A stretch of 48,660 nucleotides of DNA. It comes from Pleurotus djamor (taxonomy: Eukaryota; Basidiomycota; Agaricomycetes; Agaricales; Pleurotaceae). Both the position numbers and the translations under genes were made by a program. Below, piece by piece: positions 1-9,565 of the stretch. How positions within the stretch are numbered: position 1 is the stretch's first letter; every line of letters begins with the position of its first letter. Location of the stretch: contig JAPEVF010000023.1 of assembly GCA_029747585.1 (NCBI GenBank), positions 135,774 to 184,433 of the forward strand, read 5' to 3'. The notes under the pieces are model-generated. The model was not told the DNA's origin. It worked only from the letters and a program-made list of their open reading frames with translations, and made no database searches.

Positions 1-117
1 ATGACTTCGGGAGACGTANCTGGGGCATTGGCCCGGATTCACCGTGAGGCAAGGATTCTGCGCTTGTTGCCGAGCTGTCTAGCTAANCACGGTGGTATAT
101 CAAGTCCAAATTCAAGC

Positions 118-1103
118 TTACGGCCAGTCCGNGGCAAGGAATCTCGCANCATAGACATGTATCATATACCCACAGTACGTCCNCAAACTAGATAACAAAG
201 TATANGGCCCAGCTCTTATCCCCTCGACACTGTGAGAACACCCATTAGGAGTGCGACGCACTGGNATGNNGTCCCATCAGTTACTACTTCACTTTCCAAT
301 AGGGTACTCGTTACTCACCCAGCGGCCCATAGCCCGGCCTCTCCGGTGCACCAACCTTGCGGGGAGAAAGGCTGGTGTGGTGGGAAGCAGGCCGCCCCAG
401 CTTCGGGCCCCCGAATTGCCTTCATTAGGGTCAGGTTGTTTGTTCATCCCGGATTCATGACGTTTACTTACAAGATCATCGAAGCCAAATTCGAGGGGTG
501 TGTCTGGGGAGAAATTGGCAAACATATACGCGCAAGTCCCAAAAGACCACACGTTCATCGCCTGGGGTTGGGTGACGAAACTGGATGGTCCATTTCCTTT
601 GAAAATCTGCCATTCACTTTACACCTGACCGTTTAGTTCCACGCTTCCCATAACTCACCTTGAAAGCTTGCAAAATGGTTTCACAGTCCTCACTTGTGGG
701 GGGCAAAATGCCGCTAACATTGCTACAGGACGTAGTGCCTAAGTGCTCATCGTGAGTCCAATTCGTGGTCGGCACGCATTTGTTAAAGTAGCCTTACAGG
801 ATTGACCACTGACGGATATTGTGTTGGTGTTAGCTGCGCGTGCTACCGCACCGCCTTTCAAGGTACAAAGCAACTCGTTTTGAACAACTTTCTTGGTTCC
901 CACCACGACGGTGTGGGTAGACGTCAACTGTGCGTTAGCGCAGCCCACGTTCACAGCGAGCTTATCTACAGAGTGTGCGCGTCAGCGTGTTACCCAAACT
1001 ATGAGTCTTTGCGAAGGTACTCACTGACGGCAGCAGGAAGGTTACTAGCCGAAACTACCATCGCGAGGGTCGCAATGCTGAGAATGCTGGAAAAGGTACG
1101 CAT
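118..1103 (-). CDS. Small secreted protein, paralogue A of a tandem pair
   Basis: The model has six exons: 1025-1103, 798-965, 659-738, 472-606, 319-419 and about 118-229, giving roughly 224 aa. Exon 1 encodes a signal peptide (starts MRTFSSILSIATLAMVVSA). The body carries paired cysteines, SCTTSC, then LPPTSEDCETI, FGTCAYMF and GAACFPPHQPF. The same motifs occur in the same order and with the same exon phases in the gene at 2711-4080, so the two are paralogues. The shared 80-base exon 3 and 101-base exon 5 make this very unlikely to be chance. The acceptor of exon 5 is AAG rather than CAG/TAG. The last exon is least certain because no paralogous sequence supports it and it contains N. The Cys/SxxDC layout recalls small glycan-binding secreted proteins of mushrooms (Y3-like), but I cannot confirm that. 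A cell-wall or extracellular role is inference. Confidence 0.72.
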
Positions 1104-1189
1104 GGTCGTTGGGTAACTGGGTGAAAGTTTCCTAAGAATTAACAAGGAAGAGAAGGCTCTTGGGACCTCCCTCGTTCATGGCCTTTAGG

Positions 1190-1197
1190 TTTTATAC
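1190..1197 (-). promoter_or_regulatory. TATA box upstream of paralogue A
   Basis: On the minus strand the sequence reads GTATAAAA, 87-94 bases upstream of the predicted ATG at 1103. The tandem paralogue has a matching element upstream of its own start. Confidence 0.5.
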
Positions 1198-1251
1198 CCC
1201 TGCTTTCCGCACCACGCATGTAGTTTAACTTCAGGGGAAACTACTAGGCCA

Positions 1252-2292
1252 TCACGTCCAGGCCGCGGCGGAGCCTTCCCCGAACGCCTTCATCCTTCTC
1301 TCCCGGAATTCCTGACGGGATCGTGATGAATTCAGTACCCGTAGACTTCGCAAGGTACTGAGAAGCTTGTTGGCTGCAGTGACAGGTGAGTTGTCGCGTA
1401 CGCTCCTAGGAATCCATGGCCTTATCAACTCGTCAGCTTCATTCGGCTTAAAGCTCAAAGGACCTCTCCAAACGGGATGAATGGTATGGTGAATCCATCC
1501 TACCTGAGTCTTATCAACGAAGGAGGCGGCTAATCTCGCCCTTTCGAATCCACAGTTCGAAGTTTGTTGCAACGAGCAAGGAACGAACGCTCCACATGGT
1601 CCTATATGCATGGAGACTCAAGGTTGTTTGCTCTCATCATTGTCACAAAAATATTCAATCCTCCTGCCCGTGCCCATGAATGTCGCGGCTAAACTGTGAT
1701 GTGCCTTGGTCTTGTCAATGGAAGACATGATACAACGTGCAACGCGTGCTATCCTAGTATGCTGGCCCAAACGAGAACTCATCCACGTATCGGCAGGTGC
1801 ATCATCCCGCTCAAAAATCTACAAATTTCCGAGATAACACGTCGGTTTCTGCGCAGAAGTCAGGTCACCACGGATGACAGTCGACATAAAGCTGTTGAGG
1901 GCTTCGATGGCCCTTGCTTCTTGACTTTATGTGCGACATTCCACACTCTCAATGACACGAATGCAGTCATCAAACATAGCTTTATGGTGGTTAAAACCTC
2001 TATTCCGGGCGGTCGTTCCTTGTTGTACGTACGGTTACCCACGAACGTGGTGTTTATGTTTATTCCTGGACGAAAGCCTACGCTGATGATATAATTATAT
2101 GCAAAAGATGATGATGTCGATACACGTTGTCGCATGTCCGACATGTCTCGGCCACCTTGTCTTCCTCCGATACTTTGTATGAAAGGTCGTGTAGTGAAGG
2201 ACCAGTATACTTCGTGCATGGCTGTGACAGCGATTTCGACGCACTTCTCTCCCTGGGTCATCTCTAGAACCCGAAGCTCGCATCTGCGACAT
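1252..2292 (-). pseudogene. Possible decayed or unresolved hypothetical gene
   Basis: Several minus-strand stretches look protein-like but do not join cleanly. They are 1252-1611 in one frame (contains FKPNEADELIRPWIP), about 1625-1810 in another (IFERDDAPADTWMSSRLG to a stop), about 1810-1905 (EALNSFMSTVIRGDLTSAQ), and 1860-2261. Joining them would need implausibly short introns of 20-30 bases. I therefore read the region as a decayed gene or one I failed to resolve. No family is recognised. Confidence 0.22.
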
Positions 2293-2710
2293 TATAAATA
2301 ATTGTGCATTGCAGCAGCATTTCCCCAGCTTAATCCCCTCTTATTGCATGGGGGCTTGGTCCTCCTTCGCTATTCACGCCTTTCCGCTTCTCTTGATGAG
2401 ATTGGGCAACACAAATTAAAGTTCCAAGGCTATCGACATCGACTACAACACATCGGTCCGCACAAACAACACGTATCAATGGGTATACAAAAGGAACGAC
2501 CAGGGAACGAAATGTTTACGAGGGGGAACCAAACGAACAAGATAAGTTCACAGACCATGGGATGACAACAAAATAGGGAAAACAGAAACGCCAGTCACAT
2601 GTCCAGCCTATCGCGGTTCCAGCAGAACGACACGACCATGCCGTTTTTCTATATCCCCTTCCCTGTCAGTGTCATCTGGAACGGACATATCGCAATTTCA
2701 CAGCTGGTCT

Positions 2711-4080
2711 TTAGGCATGGGCCGCCCTGTATAGGAAGGACAGCGAAGTTAGTTCGGATCACAGCGAGTTAATTTCCAGAGGACACGTTGGCATCTCGGA
2801 ACACTGGCTCTGGACTTACCCAATTGACCATTGGCCATCAGACGAGGAGCAAAGGCCTTCCGAGGTGAAGGGTTGATGAGGCGGGAAACAGGCAGCGCCT
2901 GCGGCATCACCCGTATTCGCCTGTCCACGACAAACACGCGGATTAAATCAGTGTTCCTTTTCGCTGCTCAAGTTCAAATTGCATGACTCTTACCAAATCA
3001 TCCCAGCAGGATTCAAGATCGTGGTCGCTGGTGTTCATGAAGAAGTAGCTGCAACTTCCGAAACTCAGAGTCTCCATGTGGAACGGACTGACGACAAAGC
3101 TGGTCGGTCCTTGGTTTTTGAAGATCTTCCAGAAGATATCTGAGTCATGTCAATGAACTGAAGCAAACGCAACGCCTACTTCGATAGCTTGTTTGATGGT
3201 CTCACAATCTTCAGATGTGGGTGGGAGGACACCTGCGTCGTTGTTGCATGAGGTCGTGCCTAAAACATCATTCGGTCAGCCTCTTCGCCACATGAGGAAA
3301 CCGTCCCAACATACACGAAGCACCACAAACGTGTACTGGGGCTGACGGGGTCGGCGTAGGGGTTGGCGTTGAAGAAACTGTAGATGGGGGTGCAGACGAA
3401 GGTTGTGATTCTGGAAGTGACGAGGTATGCGTTGAAGTGTGCGTTGACGTGTGCGTTGAGGTATGCGTTGAGGTATGCGTGGACGTATGTGTTGATTTTC
3501 GCGTTTTTGGCCCAGCGGTTCCCGATGACACAAAGGTCGACGCAGAAATAAACACCGAAGTAAATCCCGACGTATGCGTGGAAGTGTGCGTAGAAGTATG
3601 CGTAGACGTTTTGGTGAGTAAATTATTCATTGCAAAGTTATCAAACGGGGAATCATCCATACTTGTGGTGGCAGGTGCCGTAGACGTAAGACACGACGTT
3701 GTCGGCTTGCTTGGAGGAGGAGGAACGTGGGCTGGATGGCACGTATTGAATAGGAGGCACAGGGGCCAAATATGCCAAAGGTCTCGTTTTCCCAGTTCCG
3801 CGGTGGCGACTCCCACCTCACGCTTGGACTCGGTGGTCGTGGGTGCGCATTGAATACTGGTCAAGAGGACAAGCTTATCGCCCACGGCAATGGTAGCGTT
3901 GTGGACGAGTTCAGGATTGTTACACTGCGCGTGTGAAGCGATCTTTGCTGTACAGGAAAAGGTTAGTCCACACTCAGTTTTCTTTGATGGGATGTTGTTC
4001 TCACCAACGTTAATTTCAGGGATCGTGGCAGCAAAGGCCGTGATTGCTAAGAGAGCGAAAGTCGCAAATGAGCGGAACAT
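2711..4080 (-). CDS. Small secreted protein, paralogue B with Thr/His/Ser-rich insert
   Basis: The model has six exons: 4005-4080, 3315-3947, 3180-3259, 2994-3125, 2820-2920 and 2711-2726. They sum to 1038 bases, or 345 aa. The signal peptide begins MFRSFATFALLAITAFAA. Conserved blocks shared with the upstream-numbered neighbour at 118-1103 are CNNPEL..VGDK.V, SCTTSCNND, LPPTSEDCETIKQAI, FGSCSYFFMN and GAACFPPHQPF. Exon 1 phase, exon 3 (80 bases) and exon 5 (101 bases) match the paralogue exactly. The main difference is exon 2, 633 against 168 bases, which adds a low-complexity linker of THTS units plus a Pro/Thr/Ser stretch before the SCTTSC motif. Such linkers are usually O-glycosylated and extended. 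The exon-4 acceptor must be AAG (3126-3128) to hold the frame; the nearby CAG is out of frame. Function is unknown; extracellular location is inferred from the signal peptide. Confidence 0.8.
3425..3610 (-). repeat. Twelve-base minisatellite coding THTS units
   Basis: Two blocks of a degenerate 12-base repeat, about 3429-3495 and 3569-3609, encode runs of Thr-His-Thr-Ser in exon 2 of paralogue B. On the plus strand the unit appears as GCGTTGAGGTAT and variants. The blocks are separated by a non-repetitive segment. The paralogue at 118-1103 lacks the repeat, so it arose or expanded after duplication. Confidence 0.85.
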
Positions 4081-4222
4081 CGCGTTTTCTTGTAGGAAAC
4101 GGAGGGGTAGCGAAGGAATGAGGATGTAAGTGCGATGAGGAAGAGAGACGTCGACTTCTTGACAAGCCTACGAACTGAACAACAGTTGTCTCGCTGAACG
4201 GCAGGGTGTTCCTGCCTCGCAG

Positions 4223-4230
4223 CTTTATAC
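4223..4230 (-). promoter_or_regulatory. TATA box upstream of paralogue B
   Basis: The minus strand reads GTATAAAG, 143-150 bases upstream of the predicted ATG at 4080. The leader between it and the ATG is open but has no conserved coding content. Confidence 0.5.
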
Positions 4231-4330
4231 TTTCCTTCCCGCCTTCTCAAGTTCCCAGGAATAACGATTAGCAGTATTTTCCCGTCCCCTGCCAGAGAGA
4301 ACGATGATGCATCAGTCAACAGCAAATGTT

Positions 4331-5432
4331 TTCATGCTACGCCCGTACCTTGAAGTGATTCGTTGTTCGTTCCGTTTGGCAGGTGCCGTGAGGCTGCCTG
4401 AGCTTCCAATTCCACATCGCTATTGAATTGGGCACTGCCGATGCCTTCAAAGATAATTCAGGTACGTACAATGATATCCGAGGAATTCCATGTGGACACA
4501 GAGTGCAAAAGTGAAAGTGTGTTGGCGTCCTCGTTGGCTAGTGAGCTAGATGGACATGATGGCGCTGAGTCTAATTTCTTCCTTGACATATAGGGCAGGT
4601 CGCAGAGCGCTCGAAAACATTATTTAGCTTGGGCGGACGCCGATGAAGCGACTGCAGTTCAGCACGAGTGTCGTTTACCTCCGAGTTCCCGTCCATCCGC
4701 CCCNGTGTCTAGAACGCCTCCCAACGGCAGTAGAAAGGCCCCAACGATGCCCTCATCGGCCAATGGAAGAGCAATGCCGAACAGAAGTACCAGGGCCCAT
4801 CACTGATTCACAGTTCAAACTCATGGTCCTCGCGTATTATTCTAGGTCTGTGTCTTCGAAGTCATACCACATACTCCGACAATCGTAACGATTGGACAAG
4901 GATTTCGGCCTTCTTTGCTTACTGTCTGCCTAGGCCTGTCGATCAAATGAAACGATGCCCAATGTCAACCTTCTTTTACACCTGGAAAAGGAACGTTCGA
5001 AGTTTGAACAGCCTTGTGCATCGTAAGAAACTTTGAGGGGTCTCGAAGTTACTCTTCAATCCGGAAAAGGTGTTCCTGGAAAGGGTGCAAACTGAGTACT
5101 GAGTGGTCTAAACGCGCCGCTGTCAGTCAACTACCAGTCAATTACGCCAGAGCGTGTCAGCGATGAGTGTGAAGTCCTATTTAACTGTTATTTAGGCAGC
5201 TCGATGATTGATGATCATGACTCAATTCGTTCGAGGCACTGGAAGTAATGCTTCATGCATTCCATCAAGAATGGAGGTGCCTGGCCTTGAAGGAAGATAC
5301 GGACCAGCCACGTACTATTCAATGTTATAATTTTACAGTGCACAAGGGCGTCGGCACGACTCGTCTCTTTCACTTAAGGGAAATTACTGCAAAAAAGGAC
5401 CATAGGTACCTAGGGTGATAGATGGTTGTACG
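4331..5432. other. Intergenic stretch, no gene seen
   Basis: Only short frames without family motifs or signal peptides occur here. An open frame at 4643-4888 has composition unlike its neighbours and no splice partners. The stretch separates the secreted-protein pair from the tRNA pair. Confidence 0.5.
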
Positions 5433-5511
5433 TCGGATATGGTGTAACGGCTAACATTGCCGCCTCTCATGTTGGTGCGCGGCAGCTCGGGGTTCGATTC
5501 CCCGTATCCGA
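5433..5511 (+). tRNA. tRNA-Glu (CTC) with 8-base intron
   Basis: The acceptor stem TCGGATA/TATCCGA pairs over seven bases. The D stem is GTGT/ACAT, the anticodon stem GCCGC/GCGGC and the T arm CGGGG-TTCGATT-CCCCG. The anticodon loop starts CTCTCA, giving anticodon CTC for Glu. The 3' half of the loop is interrupted after position 37 by about eight bases (TGTTGGTG), the canonical site for eukaryotic tRNA introns. No CCA is encoded. Confidence 0.95.
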
Positions 5512-5677
5512 ATTTCAATCGTCATCTACTCGTCGCTGACAGGCTTTGTTTTTGCATTTAGTGATCTGTTTACATGTTCTGCGCCTCTGCAAGGGTACTA
5601 CTAGTAAGTACGCACACCGTCGGAGGCTGTTCGACTGGGACGACAAAATATCTCAAAAGACAAGGGAGTCTTGAGAG

Positions 5678-5766
5678 TCCCTCAGACCGGGATCGAACCA
5701 GTGGCCTTGGGATGACAGGAGGTATCCAATTACAGTCCCACGCTCTTCCAACTGAGCTACCGAGGG
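5678..5766 (-). tRNA. tRNA-Tyr (GTA) with 16-base intron
   Basis: Read on the minus strand, the acceptor stem is CCCTCGG/CTGAGGG with discriminator A. The anticodon stem is TGGGA/TCCCA and the loop starts CTGTAA, giving anticodon GTA. The B box is GGTTCGATCCC. An intron of about 16 bases (TTGGATACCTCCTGTC) sits after position 37. Eukaryotic tRNA-Tyr genes nearly always carry an intron there. It lies 166 bases from, and opposite in strand to, the tRNA-Glu gene. Confidence 0.95.
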
Positions 5767-5895
5767 CGATGATGACTTATGCAATGGGTAAGCCATGTGT
5801 AGCTGCTCCGAACGGATAGTCTGGACGTTAGACCAAGGTCCAAGGTCAACATTTGGACTACGCGACGGACATGGATAAGATTGGGATAAGAAGTG

Positions 5896-6632
5896 CTAGA
5901 CGGCTGCGTCGTTCTCGACCAATTTCCCGCAAATAATGTACTTGCTAGAGAAATGATCCACCCAACCTATAAATTCATAGAAACTGAGTTATAACAGAAT
6001 TATGAAGCAGGATCAATCAGACACACCTTTCATATTGTCACTTCGAGGTTCAGGAATGCGAGTCAGAAGCGTAGACAGGGATGATGGGGAAAAGTAGACG
6101 TACATTTCGTCGCTAGCCAAGTCATTGAGCTTGTCTAGAGGTTTGTCGACGGGTGTAAGCATCTCTGAGTGTGTGGTTGGGCATTCAGTGCGCGATCCAT
6201 ACGACGAACGAGCCTAGATACGTACCAACATCGAATGACTGTTTAGCCATTCCCCTTGAAGCGTCCCTTCCAGCAAAGTTCCCGTACATGCCATCTAATA
6301 TAAGACACTCAACACCGTCCTAACGCGGAGGAAGCAGGAAACATACTGGGTCCATAAAAGTTCCTCCCAGCGGTGACGTCGAAAACAGTGCCGTTGATAG
6401 CCAAGAGGATCCTCTCGTTATCCTTTCCGTTGAAAGGCTCCAGTGACTTGGGGGTATAGGTCTTGAAGAGGACGGTGGGAGGGTGCGACTTTGGCATCCA
6501 TGAGTAACCTGCCTTGAATTCGTTGGGAATGGATTTCGGTCGGGATGGCGAGGGAACGAGAATCCGTTGAACTGAATAGAGGATATAGAGGAAGAGAGCT
6601 GTGTTTACGGGCGTACCCAAGTCGAAGGCCAT
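5896..6632 (-). CDS. DAP1: DAP1-type membrane-associated heme-binding protein (MAPR, cytochrome b5-like)
   Basis: The model has five exons: 6347-6632, 6226-6294, 6104-6164, a 14-base microexon 6027-6040, and 5896-5966. They total 501 bases, or 166 aa, the usual length for fungal Dap1. An N-terminal hydrophobic helix (about residues 8-25, VNTALFLYILYSV) is followed by a MAPR/cytochrome b5-like domain. Signature motifs are LLAINGTVFDVT, FYGPNGMYGNFAGRDASRG and the C-terminal WVDHFSSKYIICGKL. In yeast and animals (PGRMC) the family binds heme through Tyr and supports Erg11/P450 activity in sterol synthesis at the ER. The microexon and its AAG acceptor are required to keep frame and to supply the residues before WVDHF. 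The gene is divergently arranged with the secreted protein gene at 7296. Confidence 0.92.
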
Positions 6633-7090
6633 CCTGGTGCTTGTTCAAGTGCTGTGAATTACGTCATCGCCAACCACTCATCCTCGATTGGTCACCGCGT
6701 TATGTTTGTCTCAGGCCGCGTCCAACCAACGATCCGGACGTAAGCTCAAAACACGGTGAATAAATCATGATTTCGTCGAGAATTATCAAGGTGAGTGCGA
6801 GGACCCTTTGTCACTGTCCTGCTAACCTGCTTGTTGCGTAGGTAACTTACTTGTGATTTCGAGGTACATTCGATAGAATGTTGAGACTCGACATTAGACC
6901 TTCGCGTCATGACGATGTGATTACAACCTCTTCTGTTACACATGGACATCCTGCTGTTGCCAAAGTGATGCTATGACAGGCGGGAATCATCCCCGCCCAC
7001 ACACACTATGCGTCCAACGCGAAACGAGCTCACTTCGATCGAGAAGCCGACGCACACTGTTTGCGTGATCAACCCTGCAGGGGACTTGCG

Positions 7091-7097
7091 TATATAA
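7091..7097 (+). promoter_or_regulatory. TATA box of the Ser/Asn-rich secreted protein gene
   Basis: TATATAA lies about 200 bases upstream of the ATG at 7296. It is followed by a long pyrimidine-rich stretch (about 7120-7290) that looks like the transcribed leader. Strong TATA plus CT-rich leader is typical of highly expressed fungal genes. Confidence 0.6.
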
Positions 7098-7295
7098 GGA
7101 GGAAGTATACCCCACATCGTCTCCTCACTCCTCACTTCTCTTTTCATCGGCCTCTACGTCTTTTTCGAAGGACTGGTTCCTCTTCTTCTTCGCGTTCCAG
7201 CTCCCAAGTTGTCGACACCTTCCATTCGCCTTTGACTTGCCTAGCGAACTCTTCTAATCTTCACGTTTTCAACTTATCCTTATTATCTCGCGAAC

Positions 7296-8916
7296 ATGTA
7301 CTTCTCTCGAATCATCGCCACCTCTGCCGTCGTTGTCGGTCTCTCCGCTTCCGCCTATGGCCATGCGGCTGCGCACCCTGCCTTGGGCATTAAAGAGCCC
7401 ATGGTACGCAGCCAAGTTAAGCGTCCTAACGCGGTCAACCCTTGCGGCGCTGGTGTCAACATTGCCAATACTATCAACTCGGCTGACACCATTCAGGTCG
7501 CTGCGGACGGAACGTTCTCTGTCGTCGTTGAGAACTACAACGGGTAAGTCACTGGATCAATCCTATCTAGTGGCTTCCTTGCTTATCTGCATGGTACAGT
7601 GGTATTGATGGATCACGGCAATTTACGATGAAAGTTGATCCTACTGGTACTGGAAAGAAATTCGTGGCTGGTACCATTACCAAGAACGGTTTAAAGGTAC
7701 AATATCTCCCTAACTACGTCGGTGAACCATATTAATCGTACCATCGTGTAGGTCACAAAGAAGAATGAGAAAGAGACCATCCAAGCCAAGCTCCCTGCGG
7801 GCATGGTTTGTCAAGGTGGACAATCTGGCAACCTTTGCGTTGCCCAGTTCACAAATGCCGCCGTCCAAAAATTCGGCAATTGTGTGGTGGTTAGTCCTTT
7901 CTCCATCGCCTTCATTTTAAACAGCGAATTGATTTTATTCATCCCCAGCTCCAACAAGGAAGCAGCTCAGTCGTCTCGTCAAGCTCCTCAACCAGCTCGT
8001 CGTCGTCTTCCAACAACAACTCCGCTTCTAACAACTCTTCCAACAACTCCTCTTCCAACTCTTCAGTTGTCAAGGGTGCCAACGGCGCAGTCACCTCCAA
8101 CTCTTCCACTTCGAAGAACTCGGCTGCCTCATCGAACTCTGCGAGCAGCGCGGCCAGTGCTAACGCCAACTCGGCCAACTCCAGCACGGTCAAGACTGTT
8201 GTGAATGGTAACGGCGCGGTCTCCTCTTCGGCAGTAAAGAGTAGTTCCTCGAACTCCAACGCTTCCAACTCTGCTTCAAACGCGTCGTCTGCTAAGAACA
8301 GTGCATCGAACACCAACGTCAGCTCCTCCGTTAACCCACACACCGGAGCTGTCACATCGTCCACGGTCAAGACCAGCTCGGACTCATCCAAAGCTGCTCA
8401 ATCCGCCTCCAGTGCGAACTCTGCGAACTCGGCTTCCTCAAACTCGGCTGTGAAGACCTCCGTCAACCCGAAGACTGGCGCAGTCACCTCGAGCGTTGTG
8501 AAGAACACCAGCAACTCTTCGAACGCCGCTCAATCTGCCTCTGCCTCGAACTCTGCTTCTGCGAACAGCAGCAAGTCCGTTGTTAACAACACGAAGAACG
8601 GACACGGTGCTTCGTCTTCTTCCAACGTTTCTTCCTCGTCCTCTTCGTCCAGCTCGTCCAGTAGTTCATCTTCCTCCTCGTCTTCCTCCTCGAACACCTC
8701 TTCGTCTTCTACGAAGACCGTCGGTGGTGTCACCAAGTACCGCAGGGCTTACGTGCGTCTTTCTCTTAATTATCTACTCCTTTCATTGTACTCATTCCTT
8801 CTCAATAGGGCTCCCGCCTCGCTCGTGCCGTCCTTGAGGGAGAGACTGACGATGAAGTTGTTGAGGAGGTCGTCGAAGTCGTTCGTCGCTCCTTGATCAA
8901 CTGGATCTGGGCTTAA
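7296..8916 (+). CDS. Secreted protein with conserved N-terminal domain and long Ser/Asn-rich repeat tail
   Basis: Exons are 7296-7543, 7600-7696, 7752-7889, 7949-8752 and 8809-8916, giving 1395 bases or 464 aa. A signal peptide (MYFSRIIATSAVVVGLSASA) ends before GHAAAHPALGIK. The N-terminal domain, about residues 21-160, contains RPNAVNPCGAG, ADGTF.VVVENYNGG and CQGGQSGNLC...FGNCVVV. This layout belongs to a widespread basidiomycete secreted family; a distant relation to Egh16-like proteins is possible but unproven. Residues 161-430 are almost entirely Ser, Asn, Ala and Thr, with repeating TGAVTSS-type modules and a poly-Ser run. The last exon adds a short acidic, then hydrophobic tail ending INWIWA. 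I infer a cell-wall or extracellular matrix protein. It is probably highly expressed. Confidence 0.88.
7959..8740 (+). repeat. Coding Ser/Asn/Ala repeat, about four 40-45-residue modules plus poly-Ser
   Basis: Inside exon 4, modules built on a GAVTSS..VK core followed by SSN.A.SAS runs recur at about 8080, 8210, 8345 and 8470. They are followed by a near-pure Ser tract at about 8615-8695 using mixed TCG/TCC/TCT/AGC codons. Codon mixing argues for selection on the protein rather than simple DNA slippage. Confidence 0.8.
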
Positions 8917-9565
8917 ACAACCCGCGTCACTACACGCCATGGACTTGGACTTTTGGACAACGCCCACGACTTCTTCTTTGCATGACATTTATTTCGCGTC
9001 TTTACGACCTTTTACCCTTTGACGTTTCCATAACGCTTTCTCCTATACCTACGACTTTTAATCACTTCGATTGTTCATCTTCGCGATTCTTCCTTTTATA
9101 CCTTCGATGTTCCATTTTATGACCCTTTTTTGAACGTAGAGGCCCAGCTTTACCATTATTCGTAGACGAACTTCATGCCTCATGCTACTTCCAAGTATGA
9201 ACAAGCGAAATACATATTTCCCTCATGTGCGGCATATTCGTTTGAGACCAGCGTTTGGGACGTTGTCTGCTGCATGTGTTTTGGCCAGAGACTTGATGCA
9301 TATCGAAGAGGATATACTTAGCCTTCGCGCAATGACTCAAGAAGTGGCGCATACTCTAATGCATAGAGGCCCAAGGCGATATACAGACTCACACTGACAG
9401 GTTCAACCAGTTTGTTTTGGTAGGTGGACAAGTTTCATGCGTTAAGCGTGTCAGAGCAATGCTATGTTTCGAGGTTGTGCTAACGAAGTAGGTATCTCCC
9501 AAGATAAGTAAAGTAGAAAAGAGTACATAAATAATTCAACAGATCAGCCACAAACGTCCGAAGTG
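8917..9565. other. Convergent intergenic region
   Basis: This lies between the 3' ends of the Ser/Asn-rich gene (plus) and SAC3 (minus). It holds AT-rich probable 3' UTR sequence and no gene that I can support. Confidence 0.5.

Noticed and set aside
3437..3853. Plus-strand frame rich in Val/Cys/Asp over the THTS minisatellite
   Set aside because: It is the reverse reading of the 12-base repeat in paralogue B; there is no start context or homologue.
4643..4888. 81-codon plus-strand frame
   Set aside because: There is no signal peptide, motif or splice partner, and it contains an N.
7939..8391. Long minus-strand frame rich in Glu and Leu opposite the Ser/Asn-rich exon
   Set aside because: It is the complement of the Ser-rich repeat (TCN codons read back as Glu/Asp/Arg-type codons), without its own splice or promoter signals.
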